Source: Pyrinomonadaceae bacterium (lineage in GTDB: Bacteria; Acidobacteriota; Blastocatellia; Pyrinomonadales; Pyrinomonadaceae). From it: DNA of 64,000 bases. Within the stretch, counting starts at the first letter, position 1, and every line of letters starts with the position of its first letter. Made by a program: the position numbers and the translations under genes. Below, piece after piece: positions 30,708 to 40,568 of this stretch. The stretch lies in NCBI GenBank assembly GCA_021463165.1, contig JAJTWY010000016.1, positions 1 through 64,000 on the forward strand, given 5' to 3'. The notes below the pieces were generated by a model. It saw only the letters and a program-made list of their open reading frames with translations. It did no database searches and was not told the origin of the DNA.

Positions 30708-32408
30708 ATGAAGTCCTTTAACAAAACACGCGCCGCGGCCGCCAGATTGCTGGCCGCTATCGCACTTATCACATGTTTTGCACTGACGATCTCGGCTCAG
30801 CGAACTGATCCGCAGTCGCAGGGCAAAATGTACGGCGACCCCGGATTTGTGGGCGAGTCTATCGACCTCAACGTCGTCAATGCCGACGTTCGCGAGATCC
30901 TCAATTACATCACAGACCAGTACGGCATAAACTTCGTGATCGATAAGTCGGTCAAGGAAACGCCCGTGACGGTCAAGGTAAAAGACGTGCCCTGGAATAC
31001 GGCCCTCGATTCGATCCTGCAGGCTCAGGAACTCGGCGTGCAGGTCAATGGGAACATCCTTCGCGTTGCATCGGCAACGGTGCTGGCGAGTGAAGGTGCC
31101 CTGCTTCGCGAGCGTCAGAACAATCAGATAGATACGTCTGCACTTGTCACCGAGCTGGTTCGCCTCAATTATGCGACAGCAGCGGGTTCGCAGGGCCCGG
31201 GAGCAACCACTAGCGGGACCGCTGCCGGCAGTTCGATGCAGGCTGCCGCTTCTTCCGGTTTGGGAATGGGCGGAGGCATGGGACAGGGCGTCGGTGCAGC
31301 GTCGATGACGGGCGGCGACGGGCTGCTGCCGATCATCCGCAGAAGACTTTCACGCCGCGGCTCGATCGAAATCGATTCGCGCAGCAATTCGCTTATCATC
31401 ACCGACGTTCCGGCTAACGTGGCGGCCGTCAAGCAGCTTATCGCGATCCTTGATCAGCCTGAGCCGCAGGTCGAGATCGAAGCCCGCATCGTCGTTGCGT
31501 CACGCAGTTTCAGTCGCGATATCGGCGTTCAGCTTGCCGGGCTTTTGACCGGTGCCCGCGGAAGCGGCGGCTCGATCGGCACGCTGCCGAACGCGACGAC
31601 CACTCTGCCGGTTCCCGGCGGTCTGCCCGTTCCGTCGATCAACAACGATCTTTTTTCGAGCATCGCCAACACCGCTATCGGCCTGACGACCGGCGTCTTC
31701 GGTACGGCTCAGCTTAGTGCCCTGATCTCGGCCGGTGAAAAGAAAGGCCAGGTCAAAGTGATCGCGACACCGCGCGTGACCGCCCTGAACAATCGTCCGG
31801 CGGAGATCAAGAATAGCACCCAGATACCTATCACGACGATACAGCCTAACTCCGGCAGCGGTTCGGCCGTGGTCGCGACAACTGAATACGTTGACGTACC
31901 GCTTCGCCTCGCTATTACGCCTCAGATCACCGATCTCGGCACGGTCATCCTGAATGTTGTTGCGGAGAACAGCTCGACAGCGCAGATCGCTGCCGGTGTT
32001 GCTCCTGCGATCAATACTCAGAGCATGACGACGCAGGTCACGGTTCCCGATGGCGGAACTACGGTCGTCGGCGGAGTTCTCTTCGACGACGAGCGTGAGA
32101 GCCAGGATCGCACGCCGGGTCTCGCGAGCATTCCGCTGCTCGGCAATCTCTTCAAGCGAAAAGGCGTTCAGCGCAATACGAACGAGATCCTTTTCTTCAT
32201 CACGCCGCGCATCACGCGTCCTGATTACAACGCGCAGGTACAACCGGGCACCGCACCTCGCGGCCCGGCGATCACCCAGCCGGTCCCGATGGCCAACCCG
32301 ACATCGAACTCGATGCCAACTCCGGCCCCGACGCCCGGCCCGATCATCCTGCAGTCGCCGGGCCTCGAGACGCCCGCCTCGCCGATCAAACCAAAAGATC
32401 AGGATTGA
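30708..32408 (+). CDS. pilQ: Type IV pilus secretin PilQ
   Basis: ISLNVVNADVREILNYITDQYGINFVIDKSV-type N domain; GSIEIDSRSNSLIITDVPANVAAVKQLIAILDQPEPQVEIEARIV; secretin domain VPDGGTTVVGGVLFDDERESQDRTPGLASIPLLGNLFKRK. Confidence 0.93.
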   Translation: MKSFNKTRAAAARLLAAIALITCFALTISAQRTDPQSQGKMYGDPGFVGESIDLNVVNADVREILNYITDQYGINFVIDKSVKETPVTVKVKDVPWNTALDSILQAQELGVQVNGNILRVASATVLASEGALLRERQNNQIDTSALVTELVRLNYATAAGSQGPGATTSGTAAGSSMQAAASSGLGMGGGMGQGVGAASMTGGDGLLPIIRRRLSRRGSIEIDSRSNSLIITDVPANVAAVKQLIAILDQPEPQVEIEARIVVASRSFSRDIGVQLAGLLTGARGSGGSIGTLPNATTTLPVPGGLPVPSINNDLFSSIANTAIGLTTGVFGTAQLSALISAGEKKGQVKVIATPRVTALNNRPAEIKNSTQIPITTIQPNSGSGSAVVATTEYVDVPLRLAITPQITDLGTVILNVVAENSSTAQIAAGVAPAINTQSMTTQVTVPDGGTTVVGGVLFDDERESQDRTPGLASIPLLGNLFKRKGVQRNTNEILFFITPRITRPDYNAQVQPGTAPRGPAITQPVPMANPTSNSMPTPAPTPGPIILQSPGLETPASPIKPKDQD

Positions 32409-32444
32409 TCGCATAATCGAAAAGTAGTTGTTTCTTCCGAAAAC

Positions 32445-32485
32445 GCCCGGCCGATGCTGAGATATGTATCGGCCGGGCTATCTTT
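32445..32485 (+). terminator. Rho-independent terminator after pilQ
   Basis: GCCCGGCCGAT-N12-ATCGGCCGGGC followed by TATCTTTTT. Confidence 0.85.
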
Positions 32486-32644
32486 TTGTTAGGGTCCAAT
32501 GTTACTCGTGATCACCCTGTGCACGTTGTGATGTTCAGTGTGTGTGCTTTTCTGATCTCAGGCAGGTATCTGGAAAAAGACGAAAACTAGCGGGAAAGGC
32601 CACGAGCGTGATTCGCCCTTGCTGCGCGCGGGTGTCGGCACTCG

Positions 32645-33520
32645 CTATTCGAGGCCCACGAAGTCGATATTCGTTGCATTTTCCATCGGAGCGAGTGTTC
32701 GCGGGGCGAAGCGGTAGCGTTTTGACTGGACGCCGAGCGTGTAGTTGTCGCCTGCCGGGACATTCGTGAAGCTGTAGATTCCGAACGAGCTCGTTACCGC
32801 AACGGTCTGTAAGCCCGAACCGTTGGTCAGGAGGACCTTCGTATTGCGGACTGGGATCCCGGCCGGGGTGGTGACGCGGCCGCTAATAGAAACCGGCGGG
32901 GCATCCGGGAGCGTGTAAGCCGCTTTTGTATAGACATAGTCGCCGCCCGGACCGCCATCGCTATTGGCGGCGAGTCCGGCAACGTAAAAATCGATCCGGC
33001 CCATCGGTTGGCTCGGGGCCGTCCAGGTGAAGACCCATTCGTTAAAGCCGAACTGTCCATTCGAGAGGCCGCCCGTTTTGTGCTCGATGTATTCGCGAAT
33101 AATGTTGTTGGGGCCGACAACGCCAAAGACGATCTGAGCGCGATCATCGCTCGCCGCCGGTATCCCAAGGCTTCCTGCCTTCTGCCCCATCGGGTCCACA
33201 GCGGTCAACTGAAAGCCGTAGATCACGGCGTTGGCCTCTGTCAGCTTTACCTTGACGGTGTATTGCTGGCCGGGCATGTACGACGGAGGCAGGTCTATGA
33301 TCTGAGCCATGCCTTCGCCGCTATTTGCCTCGAAATCAGCATGGCACCGTGTGCAGTTGGCCTCGAGCGGTGCTCCGGTGTGGGCGGGTGAAGGGCCGAA
33401 TGCCGACGCTGCCGCACGCTGCCGGCTTCCAAACAGGGCGAGCGAGAGGCAAAGAACTGAGACGAAGGCGATTATCGCTAGTTTAAGAAACGCGGCGTTG
33501 CCTGCGACGATCCTGTTCAT
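32645..33520 (-). CDS. Secreted protein with CxxCH motif, reelin/choice-of-anchor-like domain and C-terminal carboxypeptidase-regulatory-like domain
   Basis: Signal-like N-terminus, ANCTRCHADFEANSGEG, ...FNEWVFTWTAPSQPMGRIDFYVAGLAANSDGGPGGDYVYT, then PPVSISGRVTTPAGIPVRN...SKRYRFAPRTLAPMENATNIDFVGLE*. Confidence 0.7.
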   Translation of the reverse strand: MNRIVAGNAAFLKLAIIAFVSVLCLSLALFGSRQRAAASAFGPSPAHTGAPLEANCTRCHADFEANSGEGMAQIIDLPPSYMPGQQYTVKVKLTEANAVIYGFQLTAVDPMGQKAGSLGIPAASDDRAQIVFGVVGPNNIIREYIEHKTGGLSNGQFGFNEWVFTWTAPSQPMGRIDFYVAGLAANSDGGPGGDYVYTKAAYTLPDAPPVSISGRVTTPAGIPVRNTKVLLTNGSGLQTVAVTSSFGIYSFTNVPAGDNYTLGVQSKRYRFAPRTLAPMENATNIDFVGLE

Positions 33521-33641
33521 GAATTTACCTGCTCTATTTTTGACGCCCAAAGCTCCCGGAAAGTCTTGAAAAAAATGTTCTCCTAAAAGGATAGGGTGCT
33601 GATTCCTTGATAGTCAAGGGGCGGACAACGATGTTAAACGG

Positions 33642-36600
33642 CTATTCGAGGCCCGTAAGGTCGAGATTCGTAACATTTCCGGTGATATTCAGGACCTGCG
33701 GAGCAAAACGGTACCGCTTGGACCCGACGCTTACCGTGTACGCCTGCCCGATCTGGATCTGGTCAAAGCTGAACAGGCCGAACGATCCGGTCGTAACGCG
33801 CCGCTGCACCGAGTGTGCATCGGTCAGCGTGACGACAGCATTTCGCAATGCGAGGCCCGTTGGTGTCAGAACGCGCCCCGAGATCGAGACCGGAGGCGGC
33901 GCGAGCTGGCAGGTAAAGTTCGTGACGAACGCCGCACCGTTAAGCGAGATCGTGTCGACACGCCAACCCGGGTCTGTTCCCGTCCCCGCTGTATTGTCAT
34001 CCGCACCGAACCGCCATCGAAGCCTGATGATCTTTCCGTTCGCAGCCGCCGGAAGCTGTGCGACCGTTGTCACGTAACCATTCGAATCTCCCGACCATCC
34101 CTCGCGGCTCGCGAGGGGATTGTTACGCCCGCCGCCGAGAGCCTCGTTGTATCCATTCTGCAGAAATACGCCACCGGCCAATACCAGATCGACAAAATCG
34201 CCGCCTGCAACGGCGATCTCCAGAACGCCGCCGTCCCAGCCCTTTTCGGTATTGAAGCTGTGGCGGAACGTGACCTGGGCGGATGTCGAGGTCACGGAGA
34301 TCGGAGGTGCGGTCAGATCGGTGCCGCCGCCGACGGTCGTCGGGTTTCGAGCGTACATCACATTGGGCTCCGAATCGGGTGTCAAGGTCGAATTGACAAA
34401 GTTCAGGCCATTCGCGACGGGGACGGCGGTCCATCCGGCCGGAAGGGCGGGAGCTGTTACGGAGTCAAAGTTCTCGGCCGCAGTCGTCGCTCCAGGTGCC
34501 CCGACAAAGATCGACCGTTGGAACGAGACGGGCCCTAAGCTGCTGTCAACACTGATCGTAGTTGATATTGTCGAGCCGCATTCTGTGGCGGCGGGGATCG
34601 TGTAGTCGATCGTTTTCGAGGTGCTTGATAAACCGGACATCGTTCCGAAATCAGCCGTTCCGCCACCTGCGATCTGAGCCGTAACACCCGTTGCCACGCG
34701 GCCCGTTGAATTGGTCAATGGGACCGAAATTGTGACGGCCTCGCCCGGTTCCGGATAGCCGTCGCCGTCGCCTGGGGCATCGCTGACCGTTATCGTTGGG
34801 GCCTGGGCGATGTTTGGCAGAGCAAACGATTCCGTGACCCGGACGCTGCTGCTGCCGCCGGTGCTGATGCCGCCAACGCTGTCAACCGATGCCGCGGCGC
34901 CAAAGCCGCGAACGGCAAAGCCCTCCCACGCATCGACAAGATCGGCCTCGGTCCCGCTGGCAAAGATCGCTGCGATCAACGCATCGCGTTCGCTGATCGG
35001 CGTCGGGCCGAGCGGAGCCAGTTTCATCCCGTCCATAACGAACTGCAGGATCCGGCGGTTGCCGACCTCCCAGCCCAGCCGCTGGATCATTCGGGCCCGG
35101 ACCTCCCACAGGGCGCTGGCCCAAACCTCGCCGATCGCATGAACCTGGTCTGCCGTTGGATTGAATCTTGGCGTGAACGCGCCGTCTGAGATATCGATCT
35201 TGGTCGAATCGATGTCCTGGAAGGTGACCGGATTGTGCGGCAGATCGGCGGGGCCGCCCCTGGCTGACATTACCGCACGCGGGAACCGTCGAATGCCGTA
35301 GTAATAATTGTTAAAGCCGACCGAACCGAACAGATAAGAATCGTAGCTGCCGATGGTGTAGAGCCCGTCTATGGCGTCGGTCGGTTCGCTTAGCAGGGAA
35401 CTCGCAAAGAAGTCCGACCATCCCTCACCCATTCCGCGGGCGATATCGAGAAAAAGCCCGTCGCCGTTACCGTGGAGGCGGTTTGAGACGCCATGGGTAA
35501 GCTCATGAATGACAACGTCGGCGTCGAGCGATCCGTCGATGTCAGGGTTCGGGCCGATCCAGATATACATCTGCATTTGCGGACGGTCGCCGTCGCCAGG
35601 CGTCGTGAAATTGGCATTATTCACACCGCTGCAGTCCTGGGCCTGTGCTGAAATACGGTCGCCGCCGAGCCCGCCGCGGCTAAAATTATCGTGCTGGAAG
35701 TTGCGTGCTGCCTCGGTAAAACCAAGACGGTACACTTCGTCGTGAAAGACGTTCGTAATGTAGAAGAGCTGTGTTGTGATGGCCTTCTGAAAATCGGTCG
35801 GAACGGCGTTCGTTCCTTGCTCAAGGCAGGTTTGAGCCGTCTGGCCGGCGGGTAGCGGCGAGTCGCCAGTATTGAGCGCCGGATTCGTCGGGATGCTCGG
35901 ATTGATCGGGAAGTCGAAGACACGGTTTGGCGAGCCGGTCGGAGTGCTGCCAGGATCGATCGCGTTCGGGTCCAGCGAACCAATGTTCGGCGCTTCACGG
36001 TCGAGTCCCGCCTGAACATTGTTGCCATCGAGCGTGTTGTTGCCGTCGGTTATCCAGCCGAGGTTGTTGAATTCATACGGAGATTCGTTGCCGACCCTTG
36101 TCACCAGGGTTCGAGATATGGCGGTGCCCTGAACACCTGTCGGTGCGGTCGGGCCGGGTGTCATCGGGAACGGGTTGTCGGCCACTTTCACCATTGCGTT
36201 GGGGTTCGCATAAACATTGTATGTGGCCGGTTGCGTCTGGTCTTCCGTCAGGTTCTTTCGCCAGAGCATCGTCCCGGTCTTTGCATCGACGATCACGTAG
36301 AAAGCATTTGCAGGATGCCAGATCAAGACCCGCCATGCCGGCACCACGACGCCGGGTTCGGTCGGGAAGTAGGTCTTTTCAGCCTTCGGAGAGCTGATCC
36401 CGGGGCCAAAGACTGCCTTCGTTCCCGAAGATAAGGCACCATCGACAGCCAATTCGGCTTGAGCCAAACGGTCGTCACCTATGTGGGCAGCCGCGATGCG
36501 CACGGCCGCGGCAGGATCACCAAAGTCGGCTGAAACGGCAGATTCATCGATCACCGGCGCAAAGTTATTGATCACCCGGATGATGTCGCCGTCGCGGGTA

Positions 36601-37184
36601 AACCCGGCTTTCACCCCACCGCGAAAAACCCGAACGCCATTGACCTCCTGGTCCAGTTCGACAAACGAGAGATTTCCGTCCGGGTTTGTATAGTTTGAAA
36701 AGACCTTCAGATCTTCTATGTCGGCCGGCTTTGCACCGATAAGTTCGGCGTTCTCGGCGAGAAATTTCTTTAATGAGACGGCCCTGTCAGCGGACAGAGG
36801 GCGGGCGAGGAACCTGCGGCCCTTTTTGACGTCGGGAGCGATCACCTCAGGGATCTTGAGATCGAGATTGTACTCAACCTTGAGCGTTGGCACGCGGAGA
36901 CGGAGCTTGTCCTCGGCGGCGACCATGCGGTCGCGCGCGTCGGCGACGTCCGGAGCTGACCTGCCCGCTTCGGTTCGATAGGCGGCGACCGTGTCGATCG
37001 CGTGCTTGTCCAAACGAATGTCGTAGTTTGGAAGCTCTTTGGCCTGGCCGGTCGAACGCGGATCGCGGCCGGCCGCAGCATTTGCAGACCCCGCAGATGT
37101 CCACCAGATCGCAGTCGCGATCATGAGAACGACCGAGAGCAAGCACAGACATCGTCCGGCCCTTTTCACAAAACAAACTGCCAT
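33642..37184 (-). CDS. M36 (fungalysin)-family metallopeptidase with C-terminal carboxypeptidase-regulatory-like domain
   Basis: DADVVIHELTHGVSNRLHG (HExxH), MGEGWSDFFASSL (downstream Glu), FTP-like propeptide; C-terminus PPPVSISGRVLTPTGLALRN...SKRYRFAPQVLNITGNVTNLDLTGLE*. Start moved from 37505 to in-frame ATG 37184 (signal-like MAVCFVKRAGRCLCLLSVVLMIATAIWW). Confidence 0.9.
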   Translation of the reverse strand: MAVCFVKRAGRCLCLLSVVLMIATAIWWTSAGSANAAAGRDPRSTGQAKELPNYDIRLDKHAIDTVAAYRTEAGRSAPDVADARDRMVAAEDKLRLRVPTLKVEYNLDLKIPEVIAPDVKKGRRFLARPLSADRAVSLKKFLAENAELIGAKPADIEDLKVFSNYTNPDGNLSFVELDQEVNGVRVFRGGVKAGFTRDGDIIRVINNFAPVIDESAVSADFGDPAAAVRIAAAHIGDDRLAQAELAVDGALSSGTKAVFGPGISSPKAEKTYFPTEPGVVVPAWRVLIWHPANAFYVIVDAKTGTMLWRKNLTEDQTQPATYNVYANPNAMVKVADNPFPMTPGPTAPTGVQGTAISRTLVTRVGNESPYEFNNLGWITDGNNTLDGNNVQAGLDREAPNIGSLDPNAIDPGSTPTGSPNRVFDFPINPSIPTNPALNTGDSPLPAGQTAQTCLEQGTNAVPTDFQKAITTQLFYITNVFHDEVYRLGFTEAARNFQHDNFSRGGLGGDRISAQAQDCSGVNNANFTTPGDGDRPQMQMYIWIGPNPDIDGSLDADVVIHELTHGVSNRLHGNGDGLFLDIARGMGEGWSDFFASSLLSEPTDAIDGLYTIGSYDSYLFGSVGFNNYYYGIRRFPRAVMSARGGPADLPHNPVTFQDIDSTKIDISDGAFTPRFNPTADQVHAIGEVWASALWEVRARMIQRLGWEVGNRRILQFVMDGMKLAPLGPTPISERDALIAAIFASGTEADLVDAWEGFAVRGFGAAASVDSVGGISTGGSSSVRVTESFALPNIAQAPTITVSDAPGDGDGYPEPGEAVTISVPLTNSTGRVATGVTAQIAGGGTADFGTMSGLSSTSKTIDYTIPAATECGSTISTTISVDSSLGPVSFQRSIFVGAPGATTAAENFDSVTAPALPAGWTAVPVANGLNFVNSTLTPDSEPNVMYARNPTTVGGGTDLTAPPISVTSTSAQVTFRHSFNTEKGWDGGVLEIAVAGGDFVDLVLAGGVFLQNGYNEALGGGRNNPLASREGWSGDSNGYVTTVAQLPAAANGKIIRLRWRFGADDNTAGTGTDPGWRVDTISLNGAAFVTNFTCQLAPPPVSISGRVLTPTGLALRNAVVTLTDAHSVQRRVTTGSFGLFSFDQIQIGQAYTVSVGSKRYRFAPQVLNITGNVTNLDLTGLE

Positions 37185-37369
37185 TAATGAGTTCCCCTTA
37201 TTCGTGCTTCCGTTTTTGATGCAAAAAAATGGCCGCCGGTTTCGAAGTAATTTAGCAAAGACATTAAAATAGAAAGGTTGTAATTGTACGGCGAAAGTCT
37301 TCCAAATACTTCGGAAAACGCGGATTCGAGAAACTAATTTATACCAAAAAAGGACAATACTCGCCAAAA

Positions 37370-39373
37370 ATGGCTGCCGAGAAACCGCAGGAGAATAATA
37401 GCGAAGTGGGGGGATCGGTGTTCGGCCCCGACGGTGTGATCGCCCGTGCACATGAGAACTACGAATATCGCGAAGGCCAGGTGAGAATGGCCGAGGCCAT
37501 AGCACGCTCGTTCCTCGACAAGAAGCACCTGATCGTCGAGGCGGGAACCGGAACCGGAAAAACGCTTGCCTATCTCGTTCCCGCGATAAACGAATCGATC
37601 CGCACCAAGAAACGGATCATTGTTTCTACGGGTACGAAAAACCTGCAGGAACAACTGATGGAAAAGGATATTCCTTTTCTGCAGAAGGTATTTCCGAAGA
37701 AGTTCACGGCTGCATATATGAAAGGGCGTTCGAATTACGCCTGCCTTTATCGCATTCACAAGAGCCACGACCAGCCGATTCTCGACGGGATTGGCGACGT
37801 CGAGTATTTTCGCGAAGTCGCCGAGTGGACTCGCGAAACTGAAACGGGCGACCGCTCGGAACTTACATTTCTGCCGGAAAACCTTTCGTTCTGGCCGCGA
37901 ATGAACGCCAAGGCCGAAACCTGCCTTGGGCAAAAATGTCCCGATCACGAACCCTGTTTCATAACCAGAATGAGGACGGCGGCGGACAATGCGGACATTG
38001 TTATCGTCAACCATCATCTCTTCTTTGCGGATCTCAATGTTCGCGGCAACCAGTTCGGTCGGGTGCTGCCTGATTATGGAGCCGTGATCTTTGACGAAGC
38101 TCACCTGATCGAAGATATCGCCGCCGACTATTTTGGGTTTCAGGTCTCAAATTTTCGTATTGACGAGCTTGTCCACGATGCCGGGTCGCTGCAGATATCG
38201 GACGCAATATTCAACTCCGCGATAATGAAAACTTCCGCGCGGATCGCCGACCTCTCGGAGCAGTTTTGGTCGCGATTTGCACAGGCCCGGGGCCAGGAAG
38301 GCCGGTTTCCGCTGCCATCTGAGGCGTTTCGCGTAAGAACGGTTGACGGCGAGGTGCCGACCCCGCTCGGAGAAAGCTATCAGGCGCTCGATGAAGCGCT
38401 TGGCCGATTAGAAAGCGATGTTGATATGTTTGCCGAAAAGCTTGTCGAGGCCGACAGCGTCGTAAGACGTATCAGGCAAACTCGTTTTGACCTTGGCTTC
38501 ATCGTCGCGCAGGCTGACCGCAATTTCGTTTACTGGCTAGAACGCCGCGGGCGTGGAACGTATCTGCAGGCCTCGCCGGTCGATGTTTCTTCGCTGCTGC
38601 AGGAGAAACTTTTTGACAAGGTCGATACCTGTGTACTCACATCGGCGACGCTCTCGGCAAAGGGCAGCTTTAATTTCATTCGAGAAAGGCTCGGCCTGAC
38701 CCGCGGTAGAACAGATCTGCTCGAAGCTCCGTCCTCGTTCGATTACGAGAATCAGGCGATACTTTACTTGCCCAAGGGCATGCCCGATCCGCGTTCGCCT
38801 GAGTTCAACCAGATCGCCGCGGCCGAGATCGTGCAGATCCTGCACGCCACAAAGGGTCACGCATTCGTTCTTTGCACCAGCAATTCGTCGATGGCCGCGC
38901 TTTACGAACTTGTCTCGTCGCGGGTCGGTTATCCCTGCTACCTGCAGGGCACGATGTCGAAAACCGGTATTATCGATAAGTTTCGGTCAACGCCGAATGC
39001 CGTGCTTTTTGCGACCTCGAGCTTTTGGCAGGGAGTCGATGTGCGGGGCGAACAGCTCTCATGCGTGATCATCGACAAACTCCCGTTCTCGGTCCCGACC
39101 GACCCGCTCGTTCAGGCCAGATCGCGGTTCATTGAGGAAAACGGCGGGAGCTCGTTTTTTGACTACAGCGTGCCGCAGGCGATCATCAGCCTGAAACAGG
39201 GGATCGGCCGCCTGATCCGCAGCCGCACCGACCGCGGCGTGATAGCGATCCTCGATCCTCGATTGAGGACGAAAGGATATGGCAAGGACTTCTTGCGGAG
39301 TCTGCCACGAATGCGAATAACGAGTGATATCCAAGATACAATGGAGATGACAAGGATCGCAGATCGATTGTAG
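37370..39373 (+). CDS. DinG/XPD-like ATP-dependent DNA helicase
   Basis: YREGQVRMAEAIARSFLDKKHLIVEAGTGTGKTLAYLVPAI (Walker A), AVIFDEAHLIED (DEAH), ATSSFWQGVDVRGEQLSCVIIDKLPF, QGIGRLIRSRTDRGVIAILDPR. Confidence 0.93.
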   Translation: MAAEKPQENNSEVGGSVFGPDGVIARAHENYEYREGQVRMAEAIARSFLDKKHLIVEAGTGTGKTLAYLVPAINESIRTKKRIIVSTGTKNLQEQLMEKDIPFLQKVFPKKFTAAYMKGRSNYACLYRIHKSHDQPILDGIGDVEYFREVAEWTRETETGDRSELTFLPENLSFWPRMNAKAETCLGQKCPDHEPCFITRMRTAADNADIVIVNHHLFFADLNVRGNQFGRVLPDYGAVIFDEAHLIEDIAADYFGFQVSNFRIDELVHDAGSLQISDAIFNSAIMKTSARIADLSEQFWSRFAQARGQEGRFPLPSEAFRVRTVDGEVPTPLGESYQALDEALGRLESDVDMFAEKLVEADSVVRRIRQTRFDLGFIVAQADRNFVYWLERRGRGTYLQASPVDVSSLLQEKLFDKVDTCVLTSATLSAKGSFNFIRERLGLTRGRTDLLEAPSSFDYENQAILYLPKGMPDPRSPEFNQIAAAEIVQILHATKGHAFVLCTSNSSMAALYELVSSRVGYPCYLQGTMSKTGIIDKFRSTPNAVLFATSSFWQGVDVRGEQLSCVIIDKLPFSVPTDPLVQARSRFIEENGGSSFFDYSVPQAIISLKQGIGRLIRSRTDRGVIAILDPRLRTKGYGKDFLRSLPRMRITSDIQDTMEMTRIADRL

Positions 39374-39502
39374 CCGTTTCCCGGGGTCGATGCCCCTGAC
39401 CATCTTACGTTGTCCCTTTGGGCTTCAAATGTTTGATCGCCTTGCCCGCCTGGCTATTTTACGAGGCACGGTTGGTGCTATATTTCTAGCGGATCGTCGG
39501 AT

Positions 39503-39886
39503 ATGTCAAGTTTCTTTGAAGTAATGATCGAGCGCAATTTCTCGTCGGCCCATCAGTTGCGTGGGTACAAGGGGAAGTGCGAGAACCTGCACGGGCACAA
39601 CTACAAGATCGAGATCTTCGCGAAGGGCGAGGAACTGAACAATATCGGCCTGCTGATCGATTTTGGTGACCTGAAAAAGGCTGCAGACGAGGTTGTAAAA
39701 TATCTGGATCACCGCAATCTAAACGAGCTTCCGCCGTTTGACGAGGAGCTCAATCCATCGGCCGAGAATATCGCACGCTATTTCCTCGAGTACCTGAATA
39801 CGCGGGTTGCGGACGAGCGAGTGCGTGTATTCAAAGTCCGCTGCTACGAAACCCCAACGAGCGTCGCCACGTATGTTAGCGAATAA
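39503..39886 (+). CDS. queD: 6-carboxytetrahydropterin synthase (QueD)
   Basis: FSSAHQLRGYKGKCENLHGHNYKIEI...LIDFGDLKKAADEVVKYLDHRNLNELPPF...PSAENIARYFLEYL. Confidence 0.92.
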   Translation: MSSFFEVMIERNFSSAHQLRGYKGKCENLHGHNYKIEIFAKGEELNNIGLLIDFGDLKKAADEVVKYLDHRNLNELPPFDEELNPSAENIARYFLEYLNTRVADERVRVFKVRCYETPTSVATYVSE

Positions 39887-39992
39887 CGCTCTCCAACTAA
39901 TACGCCGAATGGTAGTAGTTCGAGCGGCGCACTACTGTTAGTTTTGGACATACGGTCAAGCCCTTTTTTCGCGGGCAGACCTCGAACGGCCC

Positions 39993-40568
39993 TTGCAAGA
40001 CACAAAAAGAAAACGAAAGGCAGCGATGCTCAGGATCGCGCGGAAGGTGCATCGCATGTCCGGCGCGTTGCTTTTCGTCTTTTTCTTTATTGTTGCCACA
40101 ACGGGCCTGATCCTGGGTTGGAAGAAGAATACAGGTGGACTGATCCTAGCTAAAACCCACGCCGGGAAGTCGAATGACCCAAAAAACTGGCTTCCGATAG
40201 ATGTTCTGCGGCAGAAGGCTATCGAACATGCAAAGCAGCATGTTTCAGCCGATTTTGATCCGAAGATCGACCGTATCGACGTCAGGCCCGACAAGGGAAT
40301 GGTCAAGTTCGTTTTCGTGGAAGGCTATTGGGGAGTCCAGATAGATGCGACGACCGGCGAACTGCTGCTGATGGAGAGTCGGTGGGCGGACCTGACCGAG
40401 AATATACACGACGGGTCGGTCATCGACTATCTTCTCGGCACGGACGGCCAGTTCAAACTATTCTATACCTCCGTGATGGGGGTATCTCTGTTGCTATTTA
40501 CGGTTACCGGTTTCTGGCTCTGGTACGGGCCGAAAGATTTTAAGAAGAGTAGAGGAACAAGCGCGTGA
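39993..40568 (+). CDS. PepSY-associated TM helix protein
   Basis: RIARKVHRMSGALLFVFFFIVATTGLILGWKKN...YWGVQIDATTGELLLMESRWADLTENIHDGSVIDYLLGTDGQFKLFYTSVMGVSLLLFTVTGFWLWYGPK. Start could be 40026. Confidence 0.82.
   Translation: MQDTKRKRKAAMLRIARKVHRMSGALLFVFFFIVATTGLILGWKKNTGGLILAKTHAGKSNDPKNWLPIDVLRQKAIEHAKQHVSADFDPKIDRIDVRPDKGMVKFVFVEGYWGVQIDATTGELLLMESRWADLTENIHDGSVIDYLLGTDGQFKLFYTSVMGVSLLLFTVTGFWLWYGPKDFKKSRGTSA

Noticed and set aside
31500-32414. 304-aa minus-strand ORF antisense to pilQ
   Set aside because: Arg-rich shadow of the secretin gene; no recognisable motif or start context.
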